Of a stretch of 64,000 nt of DNA, positions 13,801-37,300 are shown piece by piece. Made by a program: the position numbers and the translations under genes. This DNA is from Rhyacichthys aspro (taxonomy: Eukaryota > Chordata > Actinopteri > Gobiiformes > Rhyacichthyidae). The notes beneath the pieces are model-generated. The model was not told where the DNA came from, searched no databases, and saw only the letters and a list, made by a program, of their open reading frames with translations. The DNA lies in NCBI GenBank assembly GCA_036850595.1, contig CM072153.1, positions 14,774,169 to 14,838,168 of the forward strand. The letters run 5' to 3'. Position 1 is the first letter of the stretch, and every line of letters starts with the position of its first letter.

Positions 13801-16800
13801 CACTATGTTGTATGAACAGATTCTCAGTCAATCCAGGCCATACACAGTATTCTAAACTAGTAACCACACGCTTTCTTCTAAAATTAATTTATTGTTTTAT
13901 TCTTTTATTACTGTCAGGCCTGCAATTATTAATAACCTGCATGACAAATGTTTTACTTTCAATAGTCAATAAGTTGTTTCTCTCTAATGCTGATTAACAC
14001 ATTCCTTTCAGCCAGTGTTCATAGAAGCTGCATTACGTAACCTTCCGCTGAAATGATCAGGAATCAACTCCATGAGAAATAAATTAAAGATAAATGTTAA
14101 AACTGTATAAAAAAGTGTATGGATGACTGCTAGGCCACCTCCACAAACAGATGGCCTGTTCTGAATAAAATTTCTCTGTTGTGTGGCATCTTCTTGGCAA
14201 TCACAGCTAGGCAGTTTGATAAAATAAAATACAGATAGCCAAGTTGTTGAGCATTACATTAGAGGATGATTATTTTAATTGAAAATAAACTTACCCCAAA
14301 TTGCCATGAACATTGCAAAGAACACTGTGCCATTATTGTCAAATAGTAGGGTCACCTGTTGAAAAAGCACACACTTAGTGACGGTGTGAGTTTTTTCCTC
14401 AAAGCAAAGTATATGCAGCAGTGACATGTACCTTGGCATATGTGCAGGTTTCAGAGAGTAGCCAAACTTTGCATTTCTTGTCACAAAGTGGACACATGAC
14501 AGTGTCAGACTCACAAACCTCCTTTCTAAAAAAACAAAGGTCAAGTGTTAATGTGAAGCTTTGACATAGACACTAAGGATATCATGTAAATACATACATG
14601 AGGGGCGAGTCATTGAAGAAGGCGAGACCATAAAGAAAGACAACAAGCCCAATGACAGCTGGTGGGATGAGCAGATATGTGTACCAGCCCAACCACAGGT
14701 AGTACAGGGCCACCTTCTCCCCAAAGTAGTTCCTAAAGTAAGCACACACAGTTTTACACACTGGAAAATGCATTTGTTCCCATCAAAACAAATAAAAGAT
14801 TATGTTACCTCAGAACCTTTTATGCTTATGTCAGATTAAAAATGTCATGAATTGAATCATTTTTTATACATACAACATATGTTAGTGGGGCTCAGTTGCG
14901 TTCAGTAAACTATGCAATAATGCTGCAATAATTAGCAATAAGTTAAAGGCATTTATATTTTACTATATATTACTTATTACTAAGTAGGTGGTTAATACAG
15001 ATGTAAAATCTAAATTAATAATTTGTGCAACAACAATTGTTTGCATCGCATTGGCCAGTAAATAATCTGCATCTACATCTGTGTCATGCATCATTTTGAT
15101 AAACAATGCTAAACAAAGGCTGCATCAGGAGGTGGGTGGGTGTTTACATACTGTTGTCAACACTTGAGAGTGCTTCACTGTGTCATGAAATGGAAAGAAT
15201 TACTGCCACAGTAACTACAATTGTAGTTAAAAATCATAATAACGGGGTTGTTGCATTGCAGTGCAAACCTGACAGCAGTTATGGGTTGCCCTTGGAGACA
15301 GGCTGTCCATCGAGCCCAGCTTTCCTTCAGTTCTCTTTGTTTCTTTTTCTGACAGTACAAAGACAAAAATCACCCACATGATTTATACAACAGTTTTATA
15401 TATACAACTGTGGGAACCGTTGCATACTTCAATTTGACTAATTCATATTTACAGTAATAGGGAAAGTATACAACATATCATAATTGTACAAATGACAACT
15501 ACTTCTGTGGTGCTGAAATGGAAAACACACACGTACTTTCTCACGTACAGTGAGCACAGATTTTCAAAAAGCCCACTTCATTAACCACACAGGATTCTGT
15601 GAAGTCAAGTCTAAATACTTTAGACATGCGTACACTGCTTGAGTAAGCCATCGCCAGGTTTTATATTATAATTATATATAAAACTAAAATATCCTAGATA
15701 TCCTAGAACAAGATGTTTGTGATAAAACATTGGCACCATACGTCATCATTACGTAGTATGACATTACAATATTTATCAACTGGTTCTAATAACTATTTCT
15801 TTCTTTTCCTACTTAGGGTTTTAAGATTTTGAATTTTGAAATGTCAGTGATATAATTAATATGTCTCACATTATTCATGTATCTTCTTACCTCATGTAAG
15901 CAAAATTTTGCCTCAAAAACATTCATCTTCATTAGGTCCCGCAAGACCTCTAGACAAATCAAAGTGACAAATAAAATAATGTGTTATTTCACAGTATTTT
16001 AACAAAACCTCAGAATTGTGCTAGAGCTGTCTCACCTCCTGAACGAATAGATGTGTGATTCAAGATGAAATGGACAATCCTTATCCTGAAAAAAGGAGAT
16101 GTGTCACTTTAAGACTAAACCTGCACGAAGCAATCTCATAGAAAATGGGGAAGGCAGCTGTAGAGGGCATATTATATCTCGAGTATGTAGGAAATCAAGT
16201 GTGTATTATCTACATGTGAAGGCTACAGATATTACTTATAGGAGATTGTGTGCATTTATAAAAAGGGTGTACTTGCCTCCAGGTGGATGCACTGTTTACC
16301 TGGTGCTGAGAGGCACAATGTTTTGATCGGAGCTCCAGTTGCAGGCATCTGAGACTTTCAACAGATACCTGTACTTCTCAAATATCTCTTTAGGGGCTTG
16401 AATCCCGTAAAATACAAGATCTTCATCTATAATTTTCTAATGAAAAGGAAAAAAAATCAACATAAATCCTGTATCATTTCTGATGTTACAGTTTTACAAA
16501 GCACTCACTGTCACTTTCAGGTTCTTCTTTTTCAACTCTTCGATGAATTCTGATTGCTTCTTGAAAGCCTGCCTTTCCTGGTTTTCAATTGTTTTGGCCA
16601 CCAGGACATAGTCATATGACAGTGGTGTGTGCTAAATATGAATAAATGACAACACTGAGACTTTTGAGTATTATATGGGTCAGTTTTTTAGCCTAATATC
16701 AGTGAAGGGATGATTGAATGAACACATCTTACCACAGGAGGAATAGATGTCTGTTCACTGCCATTTTCTTTTACAACTCCCATAAACTCCAAAAACTCAA

Positions 16801-17362
16801 TACTAGGCTATAAAATACACAAACAATCAGTGCATGGTTAGATATTACTAAAAAGGTAATTAGGTTTAATAATCTATGTTGTAACATAAATACAGCATTT
16901 CTTAAGACTGCATCATTTATAAAAGAATCCAGTTAAACTAATATTTGGAGGTGTGTCCCTAAATGCCAATGCCTCAATGATTAGCAGAAACCCGTGGAGC
17001 TCCTGAGTCACCACAGAGAACTGTCAGCTGAGAGGGCTAACCCAAACCTGACTGCACAGCATGGCATGAGCACTGTGCCAATCCATGCTAGTCACATACT
17101 GACTTGCCTACACAATACATATTAGAAGCAAAGACAATGAGGCGTGGCTGTGAAACCTTTTAATACTATAGAAAATGCGTGGTTAAAATACTGAAAATGA
17201 CCCTAGAGTGGATCTTGCACAACAATGCAGCAGGCTGCTTAAGTACTGACCATGGAGAAAATAATGAGGAACTAGCATTAAAATAGAAAATATAAGCCTA
17301 AATATCCTTGAAATAGTAAATGTAAAAGTCATATCACGTACCTGTCTCCTATGGCCACGCAT
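10872..17362 (-). CDS. ano9: anoctamin-9 (TMEM16J)
   Basis: TMEM16/anoctamin membrane protein; the family comprises Ca2+-gated chloride channels and lipid scramblases, and ANO9 is described mainly as a scramblase/cation-conductance member. I place 24 coding exons, from 17342-17362 (MRGHRRQ) to 10872-10887 (SFET-stop), every phase consistent: 788 aa against 782 in human ANO9. Landmarks: N-terminal cytoplasmic 'YDYVLVAKTIENQERQAFKK'; 'SWARWTACLQGQP' in exon 15269-15348; first TM exon 14598-14732 ('RNYFGEKVALYYLWLGWYTY'); 'PLAPLLALLNNVIEIRLDA' in 11915-12067; 'SDFIPRLVYRYLY' in 11674-11821; 'FAFVILFE|HVVVICKFVAAWFVP' near the end. Putative Ca2+ ligands are kept: N/E in 'ISNVFEF', E..E in 'FNEFLEM', E/D in 'VIEIRLDA'. 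The first, 7-codon exon is the least certain part. Neighbours sigirr and pkp3 match human 11p15.5. Confidence 0.94.
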
Positions 17363-18090
17363 GATGAGAAGGTGCTGAATACAGATGCGACCTCTGGATT
17401 AACTGCGAAAACAATCACCACTGACCAGTCCTCTACAAAAGCTTTCGGTCAGCTGGCTGGTTTAAACACAACTATAAAATGACATGAGGCAAAAAGTAAC
17501 TTCCGTACTTCCTCTGGGAACAGACGTATTGTTGTTTTTCAGGCTAAGGAATGTAAAAGCGACTCTACCTGTTGCTGCTCTCAGTGTCTCAGGATTTTAA
17601 CTGCAACAACCACCATCTTTAATTCCTTCGTCTCTCAAATGTGTCTGACTCAACCTTCAACAATACAAATGAAAAAGGGTGTATTCCGTGGGTTATAGCT
17701 CCTGACTAAAAAACCCTCGCTGATGTGTTGTCAGGTGCGATGGCAAGGCATATTCCCTGTCACCACCTCCTCCTCTGTGGTGCAAGTTACACTCGTCCGC
17801 CGCTAGATGGCAGTCAACACACTGTCTGTAGCCGCTAGGGTTTGTGACGGGATCTTCCCACACAAAGCAGTGACATTTAGCACGAGTGTGAGTCATGACA
17901 ACTGCAAATGGTAAAACATTTCCATCTGCAGGTCTATTAATGCACATTATGCACAGCTCCGAGCGTTGACTATGAATATTCAGGGATAATTGCAAGGACT
18001 CAGGCAACAACAACACTTTTCATGCTTCATATGAAAGCGAAAGACAATCACTTTCTACATTCTCTTAAAAGATCTTTATTTTCAACATAT

Positions 18091-18580
18091 TTAAAGGATC
18101 AGTTTGTTGAAACTTTTTTATTTATTTATTTTATATATTTATTAAAACTACTTAGGTCTACTGACTGCTATATTGTGCTATGATAATAAGAAATCTAATT
18201 TAAAGCGTTATTGAATGTAGAAAACACTAATGGTACAATATCAGCAACACAAATAAAACTTTTTTAATGTAGCAGCATTTTTCTGATCTAAACTGAACAA
18301 ACCTTGCCTACAATGAAACACTATGTAACTTATTAGGATTCATCTGAACTAAAGGTACTGCTGCAAACGTCACACTTCAAAATCTCTAACTCAGCATTTT
18401 AAATTATACTAAAAGTGTGGAGAATGGTGGGTTGAACTGACGAGATTTGTTCTTACAAGATGGTTGCGCCCAGTCACTCATATATTAGTTACATAGTGAA
18501 GGTCTGGGGAGCTGGACACACTCAACAAAAAAGGGGTTAATTGTATTTCCAAGTAAAGACTTACACAGTGTAGCTTTAAA
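18091..18580. mobile_element. candidate non-autonomous DNA transposon (MITE-like)
   Basis: The segment starts TTTAAAGGATCAG and ends CTGTGTAGCTTTAAA-like. Its termini form an imperfect inverted repeat: 7 exact bases TTTAAAG, about 13 of 18 overall. It is flanked by TA on both sides (18089-18090 and 18581-18582). Inside are two exact 12-bp reverse-complement words, CACTATGTAACT (18319-18330) and AGTTACATAGTG (18487-18498). There is no coding capacity. The terminal similarity is modest, so this is a candidate; repeat-family alignment would decide. Confidence 0.35.
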
Positions 18581-19677
18581 TATGCTTTGGGCAGCCCACA
18601 TGTGATTCCCACTGTAGACTCCAACGTGCCTATTTCAGTTGCTTATCATTTATCTTATACTCTCAAGAAGAAAAAAGAAAAACTAACACGTAGGATGGGT
18701 GGCCTTTCCTGCCTTGTTATTACGGCTGATTTTCACCATTAGTCTTGCAAACCCTGTGGAGAGCAGTGCACACCCAGGAGGGCCCACATGTTACAGACGA
18801 CATGTCGATGAGACCGAAGAAAATGTGGTCCAGAAAATAAGCAGCTATATTTCTGTACACCGCCACACCCCACAGAGGATATCATAATTACAGCAGTACA
18901 GCACACTGTGTTAGCCACTTGAAAGACAACAGAAAGAGACGACTGCTACTAAATTTGCCCAGAGGAGGGTAGAGAGGAGGCTGGGATCCTTTAACTATCT
19001 GACACAGACCCGTCAGATCAGATGTATGAATTAGTGGCAGAGGAGGCTGCACACCATTCTGCTGTTCACTAAAATGAAATAAACTGTGCTGAAAAACCTT
19101 CTAAATGGATTTCAAATGATTCATTTGAGTGTTATTGCACATCCAAAACATTTATTTATGGCTTTTACAATAGTGTCTGCGGCTGTAAACCTCAGGCCGC
19201 TACCACATTTAGTCCTAATGGTCAGATGGATCCTTTACAAGTGCTGAAGCCATAATTTGAAAAATAGGTAAGCTACAAGTATTTTCAGCCTCAGTCCAGT
19301 ATTGCGTTAAAAAGGGCTTTGAATTTGGAAAAGAAGGAAATATGGAACACACACATATAGGCTAGCTAATGAGCATAGAAGTAGTTAAGTGTTTTAAGTG
19401 TATACTTTCACTGTCCCCTATTACAGCAGTACTCTACGTTGTAGTGTCTTTGGAAATACTCCTGTTTCTCCAAACTGAGTGTGCTATCTACTTTAGGGAA
19501 TAAATAACCAAGAGTGTTCAATTGAACCACATTTACAAAATACGAAACTATCAGTTGTAAGCTTTTTAGGAGAACTAAAATCTAATTGGAAATTTGGCTA
19601 CAACAAAAACATTTTACACTCAGAATAATGACCAAAGTTCTGATTGTGTTGCAGTTCATAAACTTTCTTTTCATCCA

Positions 19678-19691
19678 GTAACCATGGTAAC
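19678..19691. promoter_or_regulatory. consensus RFX X-box motif upstream of ano5
   Basis: GTAACCATGGTAAC fits the X-box consensus GTNRCC-N(0-3)-RGYAAC exactly with a 2-bp spacer. It lies 533 bp before the ano5 start codon. RFX factors bind such sites; occupancy here is inference. Confidence 0.35.
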
Positions 19692-20223
19692 GACACAAAT
19701 GTCTTAAATTAATAATGTATAAAATTAAGGATATTACAATTATGGATTAAAATTACACGCATACATGTTTGTAAAAATATAAATGTAATAAAATAATTGA
19801 GTAAAAAAATGTTAAATTGAAAAAAAAAAAGCTAAAGCTAACACAAAAGCTACTTTCCTGCTAGCTTAGCGTTCACATTCCCTTAAACTCGTGAAGGGCA
19901 CTAGTTACTGATGTTGAACACCCAAGGCTACATATTTTTGGTTGACTTCAGACCTTGTTCTTGTCACTTTTAGCCCGAGACTATTGGCTTGCGGCGAGGA
20001 GCCACTCCCCTCATGGAGCTCCTGGGCTGGACGGTCTGCTCCCTCCCGGAGTGATGCAGCAGTGAGCGGGCTGAGGGTAAAGGAGGGCACGCCGCCGAGG
20101 AGCTGAGGAGTTTACCGAGGTCCAGTTCACAGGGAACTAACTGCAGGAGGAAGGTGGGACGGAAGCACGCGGCTTTGATACCCCGGTTTATATGAAGACC
20201 ACCGGAGACGGCCTGGCCACAGC

Positions 20224-31752
<11,529 letters not shown>

Positions 31753-33099
31753 CCCAGGACCTGCTGGAGACAGAAGGACATGATGGAGACACAATCCTGT
31801 GGAATGACCTGCTGAACTTTAATCAAATTATGATGAATGCTGCGATCACTGATGGAGTTTGTGTGTGACTGCAACACAAGGAGTACCTTATTAACTACCG
31901 GTAGTTGTTGCCTTGCTTGTTGTCAAATGGTGGTGCACACAGCTCAATCTGTCCCTGCATGTTGACACCAAAGCCCAATCACTTGAATTCTCCTATCGTT
32001 ATAACTTTTTTATTGTGTAATTATGTTATGAACATTACCATACTTTACTGTAAGAGCAGACAGATCTTCTACACTGTGTATAAACCTAATATACATTTGC
32101 TTTATGATATGACTATTTATTTGTAATGCTACTACCAGTAATCACGATGCCTTAATATATCATACAATTGTTTATGGCTAAATGCTTTATTTAAACAACA
32201 ATCTCATTTGGAAACTCAAAGCTTTTACATTATGTAACCTGTAGTTTTACAAAAGGCTACGGTGTCAAAACCTTTATAGTAAAAGTGAAACATGTGAAGT
32301 AGCTTTATATGAAGAGAAATGCTGCTACTGATGTGAACAAGAGGACCTTTTGTCCTGATGGCCAGTTGTTCAGCTGCAGCTGGTGCACATTAACCCTGTT
32401 CATGAAGAGTATAGATAACCCAGTGTAATGTGCCTCTATACAACCTGCTGTAGCTAAAGAAAATGTGCCCCCAAATACAGAAATATGTTTGCTCCTTTAT
32501 AACAAGCACATTACTCATTTATGTACTTTGGATTACCTGAGCATGTCTGTAGGGAGAGACACACTAGGTTTTGTTTATTTTTGCTCAAAGCACTTGACTA
32601 TCTTGATATACAGCTGTGTGAAACATTTGTGCATTTGAATTACACTTTTGGTTAGAGGTGATTTTTTTTCTGTCTTTCATGTTTTATACTATTTTATACA
32701 GTTAACATGACTTTATTTTATTTTCTTTTTTATGAAGGATATTTTGCATCAAATGGGCAACCTACATAGACAAATACATGAGATATGACAGAACTTTTAT
32801 TTGAAAAAAGGCTGTGTCAAATGCTCAAATTTGCGTGTTAATGTCATCACAAACCCAAAGTATTGTTGGATTTGTCCAATTTGCCTTCCCTGCGACTCAC
32901 TGAAAGTATACACTCTGATGCCTTAAAACTTCTAGTAATTATTTTCTGCGAAGTACTGTTTTTTTGTTACTCGTCTCATTCAAACAATTATTGTCAGTCT
33001 TTTTGTTATAAAAATATATTCTGTTAATTCTTTGATGTACTCATATATTTTCTCTTTTTTTGTAGCTGCCCTCTATTACATGTAAGCAGGAAATGTCAA
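31753..33099 (+). other. ano5 3' UTR
   Basis: AT-rich, non-coding stretch between the ano5 stop (31750-31752) and AATAAA at 33100-33105. I see no repeat or RNA gene in it. Its extent is inferred from the poly(A) signal. Confidence 0.55.
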
Positions 33100-33105
33100 A
33101 ATAAA
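33100..33105 (+). terminator. candidate ano5 poly(A) signal
   Basis: AATAAA about 1.35 kb after the stop codon, followed within 40 bp by a T/GT-rich stretch ('gtgtttgtcattc'). Confidence 0.55.
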
Positions 33106-34368
33106 ATATAAATTTAATATGAAGCTCACTGTGTTTGTCATTCACAGACATCTTTTTCAATTGTATTCAGTTCTGTTTGGGACCCTTAATGCTGCTGTTG
33201 TGTTCTCCAGCGGTGTGTAGAGTCTGCATAGCAGGATTTTCTACGCCTTGAAAAACCTTTGACTACGCTGTGTCTAAGTTTTCTGCGTAAAGCATCGTGT
33301 GCATAAGATAAAATTGTAATTAGACACTAGATGGCGCTGGTCTCCAAGAAGTCTCAACGTGGCAATTAAGAAAAAGACATGGAGTTACCATACTATACCA
33401 TACAGTGCAACAGAGCAACCATCATGCCTCTCACATGTAGCCGAGGTCCACTATGCGCAGGCTAAAATATGAATTATTCGACGTGCTTTCAGAGCTTTGG
33501 ATTGAAATAGCAAAGGATAAACTTTTCACAAACATATAATTGCTATTTATTCAATATTTAACCCTTTCATGCCAGGGTTGTTCTGTGCGCAAAACAAATC
33601 AGATCAGCCTCAGATCTGATTCATACGGAGTTTCATTCTTACACAACACTGCCTCTTCGTGGTGGGGGACGTCCACTGTACGTCACAGACGGTTTTGGAC
33701 GCGTTGTTTCTGTAAAAGAAACAACAAAAATCCCTTAACACCAATCTGGACATTATTATATTTTGTTTCAGATTGTTTAACGATGTGTGAAATTTACCCA
33801 AAGATTAAAGAGATAAAATTGGAAATGAAGGGTAATGGTTGCGTTCACTGGCTGCACAAAGTGATTTACAGTGTGAGGGAGTCCCATTTATTTCTCCGAT
33901 GGCAGGTTATGTAATAGGCCACAGTCCTGCTCAGGTTTTGGAGTAAGAGATCGAGAGGAGGGCTGAGGAGGAGGGGCTGCTGACAGGTAGAGCTGCTCTC
34001 CGTGATGCTGAAGCCTCATCCGGCTGCTGCCTCCATCCTTTCACACAGGACACCCACCTCCACACGAAGACCCACCCTAATCTGGTCAAATCTACAACTT
34101 TTGTGTGTATTTTTACGTTCTGTCGTCGCTGAGTGAATCTCAACATGGCAGTGCATGGATTAACGATGCGGATGCGGACTTTTCTGACCGGTGTTTTGTG
34201 ACTGTGGAAGCAGCCCGTTCACACTGAACGTGTCTTTCCCGCCTCAAGAGGAGACGCTTTCTGCTCGAGAGGACCCGCGCGCCATTTGGATTAATATCTT
34301 AACAATATGCCCTTTACTGCACAATTTAAATTGTTCTAGTTGTACGAAATATAAGGAAACATTTGGAT
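33106..34368 (+). promoter_or_regulatory. slc17a6 upstream region and 5' UTR
   Basis: The gap between the ano5 poly(A) signal and the slc17a6 start codon. The last 450 bp (about 33,930-34,368) is richer in G+C than its surroundings and probably carries the transcription start and 5' UTR. No repeat or gene is evident. The exact TSS cannot be read from sequence. Confidence 0.45.
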
Positions 34369-37300
34369 ATGGAGCCAGGAAAAGAAAGAGCTCTCCCTGC
34401 CTCCAAGGAGGGAATAAAACAGCTCGCAGGGAAGGCCCTCGGCCATCTGTACAGGTAAGGACATTTTAACACATCGCGGAGAAATGTATTGTTTGGAAAT
34501 GAATCAAAACCAAATGAAAAGATGGATTACAGACGTGATGCTGGATCGAATATTTAAGAATGTGATATTTCCCTGGAGGACGGTCCCTTCACCAGCTGCT
34601 GAGGCTGTTTTTAATAATTAATGTAACAGAACGAGTCGTGACACAAGGTCGGAGGATATCTATTACCTTATGTATCCATCTGGATTAATTCGAGATTGAT
34701 TTACTTCATAGCTTTTTACTTCATCTATTTTTTACAAAGCCCTTAATGAGAAAATAAATATTATAAAATGTTCCGTCCGTAAAAACAGAAGCAGCCTATA
34801 TGCCCAGAAAGAAACAGATGCGTAAAAAGGCTGTGTTTTATAAATGCCACCAGGTGTGAGGACCAAATAATGCAGCTATTTCAAATGTTAAAATAACATG
34901 TTAAATAATAGCTCAGCAGATAACAAAACACTATTACTACTAATAATATTTTTTGGACGTAAAATATCTTTTTAAGTCGTTGAAGTCGATGCCAAACCTG
35001 ATGCAGCACTGAATCGTGACTCGAAGCTGTGAAAGAAAAAAATGCTTTTCATTTCACAAGGAACAGGCCTGGCCTCACAAATACAGAGGCCTTCGCGTTA
35101 CAACGTAGTTAAACAACTTCATTATCACAATTAATACAAAAGGTTTGGCAGAGAAAAGGCCCACGCCATTTTTACTATGACAAGAATCAAATAAAACAGC
35201 TGGATTTGCTGAAAGCTGCCTTGTCCTTCTAATACTGCAATGCGGTATGAAGGTCATTACTGTCTGTTCGGAAAAGTGTCAGTTTGTATCAAAGCGCTGA
35301 CAAAAAATCATTCTAAATGTTTTTGTACCTCACAGGCCTCTTTTAAATTTAAAATGATGCTCAAAAAGGTAAAGGCCTGTTGTAAAAAAGTGGCATCCAG
35401 CGACAAAAAGCCTCCACGAGCGAAAGGTAACGCGTAATTTCTTTAAAGGGAGGCTTACTATTGCTCTTTTCACATTATAGATCAATACTAACACAGTTTC
35501 GCGCTGGTATTTTGGACACTAAGCCCTAATTTTGCCTTTTACGCGAGAGTAACGCGGTGTGAAACGGTGTGTGGTGCAGGCGGCTGGAGAAGAAGCAGCA
35601 AACAGGTGAAGCCATCGAGTTGACGGAGGATGGGAGACCTCGCACGGACCCGGAGCGCAAAGCACCCCTGTGTGACTGCACCTGCTTCGGGCTGCCGCGC
35701 AGATACATCATCGCCGTGCTCAGCGGCCTCGGCTTCTGCATCTCCTTCGGGATCCGCTGCAACCTGGGTGTGGCCATCGTCAGCATGGTCAATAACAGCA
35801 CAATCCACCAAAACGGGAAGATCATCATCAAGGAGGTACCCCCAAATCCCGCCCCTTCCCCCCCAAGAACCCCCTTTTTATTTCGACGGTGCAGAGCTGC
35901 ATAAAGGCCGTTATAACTCCTAAACTGCAGCATTAGCTTTTCGTTTTCATTTATCCAAAATATTCTGTTTTAGCGGATCATCCTTTAAAAATAATCACAT
36001 TTCTCTTATAAACCTTTCTATTTTGTGGTATTTCACCCCAATATAAAGTTGCACATAATTGTGTTCCAGGATGTGAGCCTTTCCATTATATTTTCTTATG
36101 CAATAAGCTTATAATAATAATGTTTTTTTGGTTTTTTTTTTTAGAAAGCTAAATTCAACTGGGATCCAGAGACTGTGGGGATGATTCATGGATCCTTCTT
36201 CTGGGGCTACATAGTAACACAGATACCAGGAGGATATATTTCCTCAAGATTAGCTGCAAACAGGTAATTTCCAAAATGACTCCTTCAAATAATCCAAAGT
36301 ATTTCCCTCCTTGTGTTGTCCCTTTTGTCCTTCATGATAGATATTTTATTTGTGCATGGGGATAGTCTTGGTTTGAAGGAAGGCATGTGACCTCAGAGCA
36401 GATCAAATCAGGATTTGGCTGATTCCTACCAGGCGTGCCTCCTCGTGTTAATGAGCTCCCGTGGGACAACCGTGTCTAATCCTTTATGTTCAGAGACAAG
36501 GCAACCACGCCGGCCAAAAACGCTGAGTGGAACGTGGCTGGGAGTAATGACTGTTGTCTGATTCATGGCCATACACCTCTGTTGAAAGGAACTAACAGCT
36601 CATTATATATTACTTTAAGAGAAAATAATAGTAAAGGTACAGTTTAAATGTAAAAAATGCATCATTATGAATCTGTTTGATGCCTAAATAAAATGCAAAT
36701 CTTTGAAAAGCTGAGCCCACCAACGCCTTCTGCTGCAAATGCCTCCCATGTGCTGCTCCTCGCCCTGGAAACCAAATCACCCTCTGTTCTGTGACAAGAA
36801 ATAAAATATATCACATTTAGATTATTCTCTGTATTTTAACATTTAATGCTTTTATGAATTCTTTGTTTTTTCGTTTTTTTACAAATTGTGAAATCATTTG
36901 CACAGGGTATTTGGGGCTGCCATAGTGCTGACATCCACCCTGAACATGTTTATTCCCTCCGCCGCCCGAGTGCATTATGGGTGTGTCATCTTCGTGAGGA
37001 TACTACAAGGACTGGTGGAGGTATGGACTGTCTCCGATTGCTCAGCACGTCTTGACCTTTGAAAAACTCCAAAATGATGCCTCATTATGAAGCTCTGAGC
37101 TGAACTCCAGCGCTAATGAAATTGTCCTGACAACAGTGTGTAAATGTTTTTGAGATATCTCCCTTTCACTTAGCACTCGGTTGCTCTCTGTTCAAATTTG
37201 TGGTAGAGAATAGAACCCATTAAGTTGGAACCCCATTCATTACAGTGAATACAGTCAGATTAGTGCACAAACAGCACACACCATAATAGCAGGGCTTGTG

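Larger units (their letters stand above)
17363..20223. other. divergent ano9-ano5 intergenic region
   Basis: About 2.9 kb holding both 5' UTRs and promoters. No ORF in it resembles a protein. It contains a candidate 490-bp MITE (18091-18580), a consensus X-box motif (19678-19691), and a GC-richer 5' UTR/promoter zone for ano5 around 19970-20220. The rest is AT-rich and featureless to me. This is the junction between the segments homologous to human 11p15.5 and 11p14.3. Confidence 0.7.

Noticed and set aside
15175..15366. Frame that first looked like an isolated small gene
   Set aside because: Its core 'ESWARWTACLQGQPITAV' is ano9 exon 15269-15348, needed to keep the frame between exons 15949 and 14732.
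17693..18016. 107-aa minus-strand frame upstream of ano9
   Set aside because: No domain or family likeness. It lies in the divergent promoter region and has Gly/His runs typical of chance frames.
18699..18887. Small frame with a signal-peptide-like start between ano9 and ano5
   Set aside because: Only 62 codons, no homology I recognise, no poly(A) or splice context; the hydrophobic start can arise by chance.
35526..35933. 135-aa minus-strand frame across slc17a6 exon 2
   Set aside because: Antisense shadow of a strongly conserved coding exon.
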